From Malania oleifera (Eukaryota > Streptophyta > Magnoliopsida > Santalales > Ximeniaceae), in NCBI RefSeq assembly GCF_029873635.1, contig NC_080423.1, positions 94,221,691 to 94,285,690 on the forward strand: a stretch of DNA of 64,000 nucleotides, given 5' to 3'. The notes under the pieces are model-generated. The model saw nothing but the letters and a program-made list of their open reading frames with translations, was not told the DNA's origin and did not search any database. The translations under genes were made by a program, and so were the position numbers. Positions 10,974-21,989 of this stretch are shown one piece after another (position 1 is the first letter of the stretch; each line of letters starts with the position of its first letter).

Positions 10974-13220
10974 AGCTAATCAATCAAGGTAGCCACCTGA
11001 GGAATTACGTGGAAATTGTCAAGGGGTGCTACATGACCAACATCCTCTAGAAGGTAAACCATTCTTCTCCCAATCATTTGAGGATTACCAAAACATCACC
11101 GAAGCCGAAGCACTTGCCTAAAAGAGTTAAGATGGGACCTCGATTATCCATAATAAATAACTTGAGTCAATAGTCCAGTTAGGTCAAAAATAACTTGAAA
11201 AGAATATTGCTCTAACAATTAGTTGATCACCTAATTAGTCAAATGAGGTCTTGAAATACATATAATTAAATTGAATATTTTTTCTAGTCTTCTCAAGGAT
11301 AAAAAAATAATAATAACTTTTTCTAGTGCCTAGGACCATGGTTCGATTGGAACATACCATCTATCCGGTTCGAGTGAAGTAGAAAACCTATAAATAAAGC
11401 AACTCGGGATAGAATCAGTAAACTCAGTTCAAATCAACATAACTCAAGTCACTATTAGGTCAAATCCATCTGATTTTTAATTTAAAAATATATTTTTAAT
11501 TATTTTCTATTAGAATATCGTATAAAGTTAAAAGCCAAACTTAAATACAACAAATAAATTTTCTATTGAAAGTCTTGAACTATGAATCCAACCACCCCTC
11601 GTCCATTCCTCCCACTCCCGATCTCGCAATTCCTGCTCCTTACTTCTCGAGTGCAACTTTTTTTGTTTTTTAAATCCAAAAATTTTCACTGTTCCTCCCC
11701 ATGACATTTTGTGATCAGCTTATAGGATATAGTCTATTTGGAACTCAAAAATCACTAAGGAAAGAAAAAGAAAATATTAAGGAATTCATAATTTTATATT
11801 ACACTAAATCTATAAACATATTTTAATTTTATACATCATTAATATTTGACTTCTTCATATTTTTAATCATATTAAAATAAATTTTTACTTTTAATATTAT
11901 TTAATATAAAAAATATATATAATAAAAAATAAATTTCTATGATTTTTTTTCTTTTCTTTCTTTTTCCTAAATTAAATGCTTCATCTAACAGAAGTTGAAC
12001 TAAGAAACATTGAAAGGGAGGAAGGAGCTTTTGTTCATGGATATTGGAAAATTTCCTTGAGTAGACTCACATACCTTTAATGAGCATTTAATGGGTTAGA
12101 AAATTTTTAAAATGAAAAACAATAAATTTTCATTTTTTCAAGATTCATTTAATTTGTAATTTTTAAATGTAATAATTAATGATAAATCATAAATTTATTA
12201 TGCAGAGTCATTACATTTTTTAAAAAAACTTAAAACTATTATATATATATCATGTTGATATCACTAATTCAACCATTGATTCGATTCCTCAGCCTAACTT
12301 GTTCTATCGACCCAGTGACTTTACTTGGTTAGTTACCGGTCCAATTTTTAGAATCGTGCGTAGGATTTGGTCCCAAGATTTTGTACATATTAAGGGTTGT
12401 TTGGTATCACTTTAAAAGATTATAGAAATAAAAAAAAAATTAAAAATAGAAACTAAAAACTAGAAATTAGCAAATTGTATACAATAATTGGAAAAAAAAT
12501 AAAAATATTTTATAATTGGCTTTATTATATATATATATTTAAATTTATGTATATTTTTATTTTAATTATAATTAAAATCATATGATCATTTTATTTTAAA
12601 TTTAAATTTAAAAATATATAAAATAAATGATTTGATTTAAAAAATAAAAAAATTTGATAATTTAAATAAATATATTATTATAATCTATTTCTTTATTATG
12701 GAGAAAGAAAAATAAAAATCAGAAAATCGGAAAAACAACAAGTCAAAATGCACAAGAGTTGGCTTGAAAATCACATGCTTAACATGAACTTGTACTAGCG
12801 AGTGATTTGCAATTTCACTGGTTCCGTCCAAAATCAATGCATCTACAAATAAATAAATAATTTGCTGGGGTTGAAAAATTTTGAAGTTATCATTTATGAA
12901 GATAAGGAGTGTTATAGATATATTTTAATATTTTAAAACTATGATTATATAATTTTGTTAATTACTAGCTTCTCTATTATGTTTTGCAAATAGTAAAATT
13001 TAAAAAGCAAATACTTAAGACTGAATGAAATTTAAGGATAATGAACAGAAAATGCTGAAAGAAGATTACTGTCTCTTTTAAGATTTCTGTACATATGTGA
13101 TACAATAATATAACGCCTCCCCATAACTAACTAAAAAGTATTCTCAGAAGACAATTAATTTCACATAAAAATTTTAAATCCAAACACATAAAAAAGTGTA
13201 GCAATCATTCCTCTCAAGCC
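10974..13220. other. AT-rich intergenic DNA with MITE relics
   Basis: No gene supported. About 11735-11990 is an inverted, end-eroded relative of the Tourist-like MITE (CTATTTGGAACTC at one side, poly-pyrimidine CTTTTTCCTAAATT at the other). The rest is A/T runs. 13040-13220 probably holds the 3' UTR of the LEA_2 gene that follows on the minus strand. Confidence 0.4.
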
Positions 13221-13844
13221 TCAAAACTTGGTCTCGTGCTCGCAATCCTGCCGGCGGATCTTCATCTCCGGAAACCCGACGACCAGTCGGCAGTCCGACA
13301 GAGCGACGACGTGTTTCTTAAAGATCCCAAGAAGCGACACCCTGCCAGGAACCCTCGTGCGCACTTCTACGGGGACCTCGCCCGCGAGCACGTCCTTAAT
13401 CAGGGAAGAAATATTGGAGGCGAGCCTGTCCACCTCCACCGTCAGCCGGCAGGTCACGGCGGCAGATCCCCTCGCCGGGATGAGGCCCGGGGACAGATCG
13501 GCCTCGCCCACCGGGGCGCCACCGTAGAGGACGACGCTCTTACCGACGCCGCCCCGGAAGCTCGCGCGGTTGCTGTTCTCCACGAGCACCTCGAGGATCA
13601 GAGTTAGGTTGAGCTCGAAGCGGATGGACGGCAGCGTGACGCGAGGCGCGACGCCATCGACGGTGGCGGAGATGAGGCTGGTTCTGGGTTCCTTGAACTT
13701 GAAGAGGGTCAGGGCCAAGATCAGTGCGACGACGAAGAGGAGAAAGATCAGGATGAGAATGACCCAGACGGCGATCAGCCAGCCCCGGCGGCGGTGTTTC
13801 AGGGTGGATGGGGGGAGATCTTGGTGGTGGTTATGCTGTGTCAT
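13221..13844 (-). CDS. LEA_2 / NDR1-HIN1-like membrane protein (first paralog)
   Basis: A single-exon gene of 207 residues. The ATG at 13842-13844 is preferred: an in-frame ATG at 14030 would add 62 residues read from a GGTGGC repeat and a (GA)n microsatellite, which are far more likely 5' UTR. Layout: polar N-terminus with KHRRRG; one strongly hydrophobic helix at about residues 21-46 (VWVILILIFLLFVVALILAL), predicting a type II membrane anchor; then a LEA_2 beta-sandwich domain to the end, with VENSNRASF in place of the common NPN motif; last residues CEHETKF. Such plasma-membrane or ER proteins act in pathogen and stress responses; no specific role can be read here. It resembles the At1g64065-like LEA group. 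Its closest relative in the window is the minus-strand gene at 48837-49457. The coding region is GC-rich, unlike its flanks, and uninterrupted, so it is probably functional. Confidence 0.9.
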   Translation of the reverse strand: MTQHNHHQDLPPSTLKHRRRGWLIAVWVILILIFLLFVVALILALTLFKFKEPRTSLISATVDGVAPRVTLPSIRFELNLTLILEVLVENSNRASFRGGVGKSVVLYGGAPVGEADLSPGLIPARGSAAVTCRLTVEVDRLASNISSLIKDVLAGEVPVEVRTRVPGRVSLLGIFKKHVVALSDCRLVVGFPEMKIRRQDCEHETKF

Positions 13845-13846
13845 TT

Positions 13847-13847
<1 letters not shown>

Positions 13848-13888
<41 letters not shown>
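13848..13888. repeat. (GA)n microsatellite in the LEA_2 5' UTR
   Basis: About 20 GA units with one interruption, lying directly upstream of the preferred start codon. On the transcript it reads as (TC)n, a common plant leader element. Confidence 0.9.
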
Positions 13889-13954
13889 TGTACAGGGTCC
13901 CGTATTGTGTGGAGGTGGCTGGTTGGTTAGTAAATGGAGTAATAAAGAGGGGGC

Positions 13955-14002
13955 AGCGGCGGTGGCGGTTGCGGTTGCGGTGGCGGTGGCGGTGGCGGTG
14001 GA
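13955..14002. repeat. GGTGGC/GGTTGC hexanucleotide repeat
   Basis: Around eight hexamers, GGCGGT with GGTTGC variants, upstream of the LEA_2 gene. It probably lies in its promoter or 5' UTR. Confidence 0.85.
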
Positions 14003-14030
14003 GAGAGTGGCGGAGGTGCCATGAATGCAT

Positions 14031-16114
14031 GAGAGCGCCTTTTATTTTTTTTCAACGGCAAACGGAGCTTTCTTTCGGCGTCGCTTTTAATGCTCTTTCA
14101 TCCCCCAACCAATCCCCAAGGCCGGTTGGTAGCGTATTCCACGATTTGTCCACTTTAAATTAAACATAAGATTCGAATATGATTTGATTATACGTACTTA
14201 GAAGCTTTTAAAAATAAACTTCATTGAATTTATTAGATTAAACTTGAATTGATTAAATATATGTATAAAATATATGAAGAGGATAATGTGATGTGCAATT
14301 TGATTCAATCTCCCACATGCTTGAGTATCTTGTACTAATTTTTAAATTATAAAAATTAATAGACATTAAGCTAAGGTTAATTTAGTATAGCAAGAAATAT
14401 TATGAACTATATTGCTAATTAATATTTAGAAATAAAAAAATGATCAACTAAGACTTAATTTTGAGGCTGATATAATAAGAAAATTATATCATCGCTAGTT
14501 CATACATCACATAGGTTTTTATTAAATGCTTATGTGACATTAGGATGTTATTTACCCATTACAAATAACACCCACTCCTCGACCTAAAGTGGTTTTAGGA
14601 CTCGAAAGTAGTTTCTTCAAATTTTCTCTTCTTTTTAAGCTCAGGCCTTTAGTAAGCTCCTAACTCATGACATACTAAGCTCATCCACATACTAGGCTCA
14701 TGCCCAACATGCTTCATGTTAGGGCACTTATGTCATTGAGGCTAAGGCCTATAATGGGCTAATGCTCATATCAAGCTAGTCCGCACACACATCGAGTTGG
14801 TGCCCTACCGTGCCAATGCCCACATTGAGTTTGTGTTTGCACTAAGCTTGAGTCATGCTGACCTATATGTACCAACTCATCCTCGAGTAAATTTTGCCCA
14901 AACTTTCAAGTGGTCAGGGCTTTCATTGAGCTCACACGGTTCTCCCTGAGCTTTGAGGTATTTGGGGCATTTACTAGGTTCACATCGATTCTCTTAATAA
15001 GATCTTAGTTACTATCTGTATATATTGTACTTATTGTCCAAGATTACTTGAGCTTTCAAGTAGTTAGAGTTTTATTTGTGTAATCTTTGTACATTTCTTG
15101 GGATATGGTAATGATCTAGATACATGGCAAATAAGATCACTAATCACTTATCTTAACTTCGTCATAAGAGTTATAATGACAAGTCACTTAGGTGGCATGC
15201 ATAATGAGTGTCGCTTAGATATATGACAATCACCCATGCCAGGTGAACCACTTAATGCCAAACTATCTAGGGAAATGAAAGGAAGATCACACATCCATTT
15301 GGAGGTTGTCCATTCACCAGGCGAGACAAACAATTCATTGCCAACTAAGGCGATAGTTATTAGGCGAAGGTCGTCCAATTATCAGGTGACAAGAAAAATA
15401 ATCATTAGGCAAGACATATGAGAGTTAACTATAATAATTACATCATTAATACTTTGAAATTAAAAGTCTCAATTTATAACTAGACCTTTAAACATTTTGG
15501 ATTAGGGACTTGTATCAATAACTACATTTTGTGCATCACTTGTTGAAGTTGTAAATCCAAATTTGACTTGGGGAGGAGACCTTCAATATTTAATTCAATT
15601 CATGTAATGTAACAAACAACAATCACTTTAATTTCTGCAATATGTTATCTCTATATTTCTATCTTTTGTTGCCTCTGCATCCCTAAGTTAATCCTATTTA
15701 TCTCTTCTAATCCAATGGTCACATCCCTCAATTTCTTTCCCATTTCTACAACTTTTACAGCTCTATCAATACTCCTATTTTTATACCTCTAATGGGGGCT
15801 ACCATAATGAATGTACAATCAATCCATCCTCATCTTTCCGTCTCAATCAGATCATCATTTTCCTTGATAATTTTTCTAGAGCCTTCAAAAGATCAGGGCC
15901 TTCAACTGAGCTCACGCCATCCATGTTGAACTTGCAGATTATGAAAATTTTATCTGAGCTTTTAAGTACTAGGGTTTTTTACTAGGCTCATGTTGGTTCT
16001 CCTAATTTGAGCTCGCTGTCTATTAGGATTTTCAATTGAGGCATTTACTAGTTTCTTTTATTCTAACCTCGTTGGCTTATGGAACAGGATTTTTCATTTG
16101 ATGATCATCAATGA
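14031..16114. other. Intergenic DNA with degenerate repeat sequence
   Basis: No coding sequence supported. 14640-15010 and 15890-16090 share phrases (CAGGGC, CTGAGCTTT, ATTGAGCTCAC, TACTAGG) and look like fragments of one LTR family, possibly Tat-type gypsy, too worn to delimit. 15230-15420 has repeated CAGGTGA/CAGGCGA motifs. The remainder is AT-rich. Confidence 0.35.
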
Positions 16115-16745
16115 TCAAATACTAGGGCCTAGCACTCTAGAGATGCGTCTTCTTCTCTCCCAAACGTTGGATTTATGGGTTACACAAGCAACTAAACTAT
16201 CTTGGGGTTGACCATGGTGATTGTTGCAGTAGTGGGGCAATGCACCATTCGTTGAAGTTGCAAGGCAAACAAATCCTTGCTCAAAGCTTCCAACACCAAT
16301 TAAGAAAGTTGACATCAATCCAATTAACAGTATGAGAAAAACTTGGGCATCCCGCTGGTAATGCCACCTTAATTTCAGGTATACTCCACTTCCCAACAAT
16401 GCATTTCCTTGCACGCTACAGTCTAGACCCCACCCCCCTACACATAACATAAGAGAAAAATTAGTAGGTAAATTGGTCTATAGAATCAGGGTAAAGCGCA
16501 ACTTTCCCGGAAATGCCGGTGGACATGGCGACGAGCAATTTTCCGAACATCACGTCGCGTAAATTCCGGTATTGGAACGCAACTGATCTTTGGCCACGAC
16601 GCTGAGGGTCAAATCAAGACCACCGCGATGGTGACGACGATCATGGTCGTCGCCAAACTGCAACTTCTGCGCCGAGGGCTGGGAGGATTCATTGAATGAT
16701 ACGACATTCCACCCACGGGAGCGGTGGATCAAGAACACACGGGTC
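16115..16745 (-). pseudogene. Possible broken gene with membrane segments, unrecognised
   Basis: Two GC-richer blocks on the minus strand stand out. The first (16540-16745) encodes a hydrophobic stretch ATTMIVVTIAVVLI ended by a stop. In the next frame it reads LTLSVVAKDQLRSNTGIYAT, which suggests a frameshift inside one exon. The second (16115-16450) follows a pyrimidine-rich TTATGTTATGTGTAG that resembles a splice acceptor, and encodes VFLILLIGLMSTFLIGVGSF (a likely membrane helix) and then a Cys/His-containing segment ALPHYCNNHHGQPQ. This could be a two-exon membrane protein gene that has decayed. I do not recognise the family, and it could be chance. Confidence 0.3.
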
Positions 16746-17380
16746 GGAAATTACCAGATACCCAAATGCAGAAAACAGAAAATTTTCAAATTGGATTGAA
16801 TGAAAAAACTTGAAAGCCAAAATCCAAAACATTTATGAGATTGTTATGACGAGGGTGGCTCATTCATCCATATCTTATCCACCAGTTTTTTTTCGAATTA
16901 ATTTTTTTTAAAAAATATATTAAATAATATTTTTTTCTAAAAAGTATTTCTCAGAATGATTTTGACGTAATCTCACTACTTAGAGTAGCGAGATTTAACG
17001 ATATTTTTGGTGCATCAGGTTTTCATTATTAATTAAATTATTTTATGAATTATTTGAGTGAATAATCAATTATTAATTTAAATTTTTACTTATAATAATT
17101 TATAATTTATAATTTAGTTAAAAATATTTTTTTATAAAAAATTAATATAACAGTCATACACTATAAATATACACTAATTATATTTAATTAAATAGGGAAA
17201 TCTTCATATATTTTATTGAGTAAGAAATATTTAAATATTAACATGTTCCATTTGTTGCTGCTATCTCTAACACAAAGAGAGCCGATGATCCATCAATTTA
17301 TCATACTGTTCCTTTTGATGGAGTTAAGATTTTAATTTCTGCATTTCTGACATTTCGTATTTTGTGTTTGTTCTTCTATT

Positions 17381-17424
<44 letters not shown>

Positions 17425-17740
17425 TGTTCCACTATTTTCCCTATAAATTCTAACATTATTTTTATTTTGTTGATATTAGTGTTTCGATTTTCTTTTGTTA
17501 AGGATTAGCCCATTTTTTTTTTTTTTTTTTTTTTTAAATCATTGAGAAAATTGGAATGATGAAAAGTAGAGAATAAAATGTTGATCATGTGGATAACTAA
17601 AAGATTGGGATCTGCCTTCATTAATTTGGATTGTTAAAAGATTGGGATCATGGCTGCCTCCATTATTCTCTCTCTCCATGTATCAACTAATATATTACTC
17701 ATTAGTCATTACTATAATTAATTTTATTCCTTGGGAGCAG
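16746..17740. other. AT-rich intergenic DNA
   Basis: No gene. It contains a (TC)n tract at 17384-17419 and a poly-T run at 17513-17535. An upstream exon of the Aux/IAA gene would be expected here, but no LxLxL repression motif is readable. Confidence 0.45.
17384..17419. repeat. (TC)n microsatellite
   Basis: About 18 TC units. Confidence 0.95.
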
Positions 17741-18990
17741 TCAGGTTGTGGGATGACCGCCTATATGGCTTATAGGATGAACACCTTGGCTAACCAGGTA
17801 AGGACACCGCCTATATGACTTATAGGATGAACAACTTGGTTAACCAGATAAAGACTCTGACCTCTAAAGAAGATGAGACATGCGAGGATGATAAAATGAA
17901 GCAAACTTCAAAGAAAAAAGTGTACAATGATAGCAATAAGAACAATATTGTTGCTATGGAAAAAGGACATCTTGGGTTTGTTAAGGTTAACATGGATGGA
18001 TTGCCAATAGGGAAGAAAGTGGATCTAAATGCTTCTTCTATATATGAGACTTTAGCCCAAGCATGGGAGGACATGTTTGTTAATCCAACCACAGGCATCA
18101 CTTCCTTTCATGAGTGTAATCTTTATTTTTTATATTTTTTATCAGTAATGTATAATTTACTTATTTTCTATCAATTCGATCTAAAATTTTTGATGTGAAA
18201 CTATTGTTAAATCATTGTTGCACCTCAATCTAATGACTAACTTTTAAAACCAAGTGGTTTAAGATGACATAAACATTTTGATAATCAAGGTTAAATTAGT
18301 TGGACTAGGACAGTAATGAGTTGCATAGATAATTCTTTTTTAGTATTAAAATGTAATTATGATTGTGTAACTAGGTTTGAGTGGAGAGAGTGAGCAATCA
18401 AGAATGACCACCAAGCTTTTAAATGGATCATCTGAATTTTCGCTCATTTATGAAGATGAGGAGGGGGACTTAATGCTCGTACAAGATGTTCCTTGGGAGT
18501 ATACACTTTTCATTTCATTTTAAATGATTATACTAGTGCAATATATTTATACTTATGTATATATGTTTTTGTGAATGAGTCTTTGTGTGTATATATGCAC
18601 ATATTTATGCCTGATGTTTGTATATGCACTACTAAGCCCCAAATGGCATCCCATCAAATGATAAGGCTAACCTTGTGGAAGACTAGCTGGTTTATTTCGA
18701 GCAACATTTTAAGGTGTAGGAGCAGTAGCTGCCCTATTAGTAACGTAATATTGAACATTTTGGACCATGCTTTTAAGGCCCGTTTCATTCAAGTTCCTAG
18801 ATACTTTGGACAGGCAGAGGCCTATGTTGTTGGAAAAGACAATATTGTCTTTGGAAAGTTAGATGTTATGTAAATGCTGAGAATATATATGGTAAACATA
18901 TGTTTGTTGGTTTGTGTATAGGATGTTTCTCAACACAGTGAAGAGGCTAGAATCATGAAGATATCGGAAACTAATGGACTTGGTACCTAA
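17741..18990 (+). pseudogene. Aux/IAA transcriptional repressor pseudogene (IAA11/12/13 type)
   Basis: Three exon-like pieces. Exon A (17741 to about 18111, after a GGGAGCAG acceptor) starts with a readable domain II context: the family motif VVGWPPI is present, but its Trp codon is TGA and the frame then shifts before YRMN. It continues with RMNNLVNQ, a Lys/Asp-rich linker, and PB1 domain III GFVKVNMDGLPIGKKVDLN followed by LAQAWEDMF. Exon B (18375-18498) holds [19 protein letters not shown] and LVQDVPWE, ending at a GT donor. Exon C (18922-18990) encodes MFLNTVKRL; one base is missing before the family's RIMK, and in the shifted frame it reads IMKISETNGLGT then TAA. Aux/IAA proteins are nuclear auxin-response repressors degraded through domain II. 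Domain I (the EAR motif) is absent upstream. Nonsense, frameshifts and the missing exon make this a pseudogene. Confidence 0.85.
17756..17855 (+). repeat. 50-bp tandem duplication across the Aux/IAA domain II region
   Basis: 17756-17805 and 17806-17855 are two copies starting ACCGCCTATATG and including TATAGGATGAACA and TTGGYTAACCAG. Both cover the PPI core of the degron and the following RMN-LANQ/RMN-LVNQ segment. Confidence 0.9.
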
Positions 18991-19309
18991 GATTATTAAT
19001 TATGAAGACATCGAAGTTTGGAAATGCCTAGATGATACGAAATTATATGTTAACTAATTTATTTAACACAATTATAAAAATCAAGAAAATGTCAAACGAA
19101 TAGAGGAAAAACACTTTAATACCTATAAAGAAAAATAAAGAATATATTTACAATTGTACTAATTACTCTGCAATTACGCTTATGAGTCATGGAATGGAAT
19201 TGCGGTAAAGGATAGTGGAACTAGCATTAAGGTTAGAAGCTAAGGTTTCAAAAAATCAATTTAGTTTTATACTTAGGAGCTCTATTACAAAAGTAATATA
19301 TCTTCTAAG
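18991..19309. other. AT-rich spacer
   Basis: Between the Aux/IAA pseudogene and the satellite; no feature seen. Confidence 0.4.
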
Positions 19310-19420
19310 AAGATTGAGCATATAAAAATTCAATTCACCAGTTTCGTACACATTCAACCTATCAAAATATTATAAAAATTTCGGCAGAGTCCTCTTTAAA
19401 AATTGGGCATATCCATCCAC
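19310..19420. repeat. Left stub of the 149-bp satellite array
   Basis: Contains the phrases CATTCAACCTATCAAAATA, TTTCGGCAGAGTCC and ATATCCATCCAC found in every monomer of the array at 28873-29790. Gypsy element A interrupts it exactly at 19421, so the two pieces were once one array. Confidence 0.85.
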
Positions 19421-20350
19421 TGTCACGCCCCGAACCCTAAAATGGGACCCACGGGTGAACTAAGTAACCTAACCTGTCTCTGTATCAATATAAACATACA
19501 TGATACCATATACAAGAGGGTCCGACCCCGTGAGGTAACCGATGCCCTATATACATACATACAATACGTGTCCATACTCATCAATATACGTCGCGAAATA
19601 CGGTCTTTCTTTACATCAAACTGTACCATACCAGAATCTATACCATACAGGGTTAAACATACCTACAAATACTATACATACCACGGGTGTCTACAAAATC
19701 CATTAGGACAATCCGGTTACAAAATTCGTAACTATCAGGTACTAATAGTAACTAAACACACCCCCCGCTTCCGGATGCTAGGATGCTAGTTTCGGCTACC
19801 TGAAAGATTTGAGACACCTTTCAGTAAGGGAGAAAACAGGTTATATCAGTGTGTGACATACTAGTGTCATTTTCATACTTCATAACACATACATACGATA
19901 CAGTTTGAAACACATACGTACAGTTTCAAAACAAGTTCCATACATTCCCATACAATTCCATACAGTTTCAGTATTTTCACAAAACCATTCCAGTTCATAC
20001 GATACTCAAATACATAAATACATACATATGGTCAGTGTCGTCACACTACTCACAACTGCACAAGTCACCTAGTCTCACAGCGGTTACGTTCTAACACATT
20101 AAACTACGAAGGTTTCCTACTCAGGCCCAATAGTGAATCCATTGCTACACATGCAACTACACAAGGTCACCTGGTCTAACCCCGATTACGTGACCATGTG
20201 CAAACTACGCTGCATCAACCTAGGCCCACTGTGGTCCGTTGCTACATTTGGTGACCAACCGAATTATACTGATGATATTTCGCACCCCGGATATAGAGCC
20301 GGCCACTCTTGCCCATGATAGTTAACCGTTACAGGGCACAACATACGGTA

Positions 20351-20465
20351 GTTAGCCGCCCCTAGCTGTTACAGCATACAGTAGTTAGCCGCCCCTGGCT
20401 TTTACGTCATACGGTAGTTAGCCGCCCTTAACCGTTACGGCGTACGGTAGTTAGCCGCCCCTAGC
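20351..20465. repeat. 33-bp minisatellite in the 3' LTR of A
   Basis: GTTAGCCGCC starts at 20351, 20384, 20417 and 20450, an exact 33-base period. The copy in the other LTR (about 27725-27845) has the same organisation. Confidence 0.9.
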
Positions 20466-21257
20466 CATTTTTCACAGAACTTGGAATCACTTTGGAACTC
20501 ATGTCCTTATACATTTCAGCGTACGGTAATAAGTTGCCACATAGCTGTTTTTCAAAAATATCTAGAGCAACATACATACATGCACACGTACCACACTTAT
20601 TTGGTTTACAGCAAATCATATCGTTTACAATTTCAAGTATACAGTTTATGCAAATATGGATTATGGTCACCTCAATAATACAGTTTAAACAACATAAACG
20701 GTTTTCCACTCAAATAAGAGATGATACCCGAAATCCCCAATTTCTCGAAAACTGTAACCCGAAAATCCCGTGTTTTTACCCGATAGATTTTTCCAAATAA
20801 GTAGCCAAAACATACATATGATCGTAGCCTACAGGCTTACCGATCTCGATTTAAAAAATGAAATGATATAAATAGAATCCCCTTACCTCAACCTGAAACC
20901 AAACCACGAACTCTACGGACCTCAAAACTACGAACCGAGACTCTGAAATCTACAAACCACAATACTAAACATGCTTACGATCCATACTACTACACATATA
21001 TCGAATCAGAAATGAAAACCGAGCCTTACCTCGATTTTGGCCCGAAACCCAAAATTGCTCAAATCGAGATTCCGATCCACAGAAGTTGTAGAGAATCCCT
21101 CCACGATCCTCGTGGTACCCTCAGATTTTTGATTCTATCAACGACCGGCGAGGAAATCTAGAGAGAGAGAGTAGAGAGTAGAGAGAGTTTAGGGAGAGAA
21201 AGAAGCTTAGTGAAGAAGAAATCCAAATATCCCTTTTTTAAGCCTTTGACCTGCCCG

Positions 21258-21462
21258 GTTTTCGTCGATGAAAAGTACCTTCGTTGATGAAAAATCAAGA
21301 ATTTCGTCGCGGATGTCGGCAGCCTCGTCGACGAAGTCTGATATTTAGAATTTTCCAGACCCTCGGCTTCTCTTCGTCGACGAACCTCTGAATTTCGTCG
21401 ATGAAAAGTCTACTGCCTTCGTCGAAGAAATCTGGTTTCGTCGACGAAATCTACAGGAATCC
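21258..21462 (-). promoter_or_regulatory. Promoter-proximal TTCGTCGACGAA cluster in the 3' LTR of A
   Basis: About eight copies or variants of the 12-base perfect palindrome TTCGTCGACGAA (variants TTCGTCGATGAA, TTCGTTGATGAA, CTCGTCGACGAA) in about 205 bp. In element orientation they sit between the LTR start and the TATA-like box at about 21232-21243. The other LTR has the matching cluster at 28645-28850. Confidence 0.8.
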
Positions 21463-21486
21463 CTTTATATTTTCCGGGCTCTTACA

Positions 21487-21500
21487 ATCTCCCCTCCTTA
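21487..21500 (-). other. Polypurine tract of element A
   Basis: On the minus strand TAAGGAGGGGAGAT directly abuts the LTR start TGTAAG. It primes plus-strand DNA synthesis in LTR elements and identifies the left LTR as the 3' one. Confidence 0.9.
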
Positions 21501-21989
21501 CAAAAATTTCATCCTCGAAATTTGAAATCTCTCATTACAACACATTCATACTACTACATACATACTCACTCTAAAGCGAAACCAAATTGTCATGACAGAT
21601 ACATACATACCAAGCTGTCACAATACATACATACTGATACCAAGTGGTCACCATCCATACATACATTCTCTAGAGGACACGGTGGCCATTTATACGTAGC
21701 CCTGTTACAATACATACATACACACTCTAGAGAGAATATGGCGGCCATGATACCCAGCTATTACGATACATATATACTCTACGAATACGGCGGCCATTTA
21801 TACGCAGTCCCGTTACGATACATACATACATTCCTTCACTTATGGCAGAGAAAAATACCGTGGTCACATACATAAACGGTCTCAGGAGCTCATAATACTA
21901 TAAGACTCTCCCTAAGACTAACCACTGAATACAATACGATAACAGAGGATTACATACATACATACTCATACTACCCTACTATCAAAATA
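21501..21989. repeat. 3' untranslated region of A with CATACATA-rich repeats
   Basis: Between the pol end and the polypurine tract. It contains degenerate repeats with GGCGGCCAT/GGTGGCCAT, TTATACGCAG and CATACATACAT, the diverged counterpart of the regular 57-bp repeats in element B. Confidence 0.7.

Larger units (their letters stand above)
19421..21486 (-). repeat. 3' LTR of element A (2066 bp)
   Basis: Plus-strand reading starts TGTCACGCCCCGAACC and ends GGGCTCTTACA. It contains a 33-bp minisatellite at 20351-20465 and, at 21258-21462, about eight TTCGTCGACGAA-like motifs next to a TATA-like CTTAAAAAAGGG (minus). Confidence 0.93.

Noticed and set aside
13845-14030. 62-residue N-terminal extension of the first LEA_2 protein
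   Set aside because: It is translated from (GA)n and GGTGGC repeats (HRHRHR, LSLSLS), and the internal ATG gives a protein of normal family length.
13570-14163. Plus-strand open frame opposite the LEA_2 gene
   Set aside because: Arg/Glu low-complexity translation of microsatellites and a shadow of the minus-strand coding sequence.
19403-19789. Open frames at the LTR edges (also 26802-27149 and 33699-34010)
   Set aside because: They begin in or cross the LTR edge and translate LTR repeats (poly Ile/Tyr/His from CATA and TACA runs); not genes.
21258-21462. CRISPR-like array of short repeats and spacers
   Set aside because: The repeats are palindromic LTR promoter motifs with irregular spacing, in a plant genome and inside an LTR.
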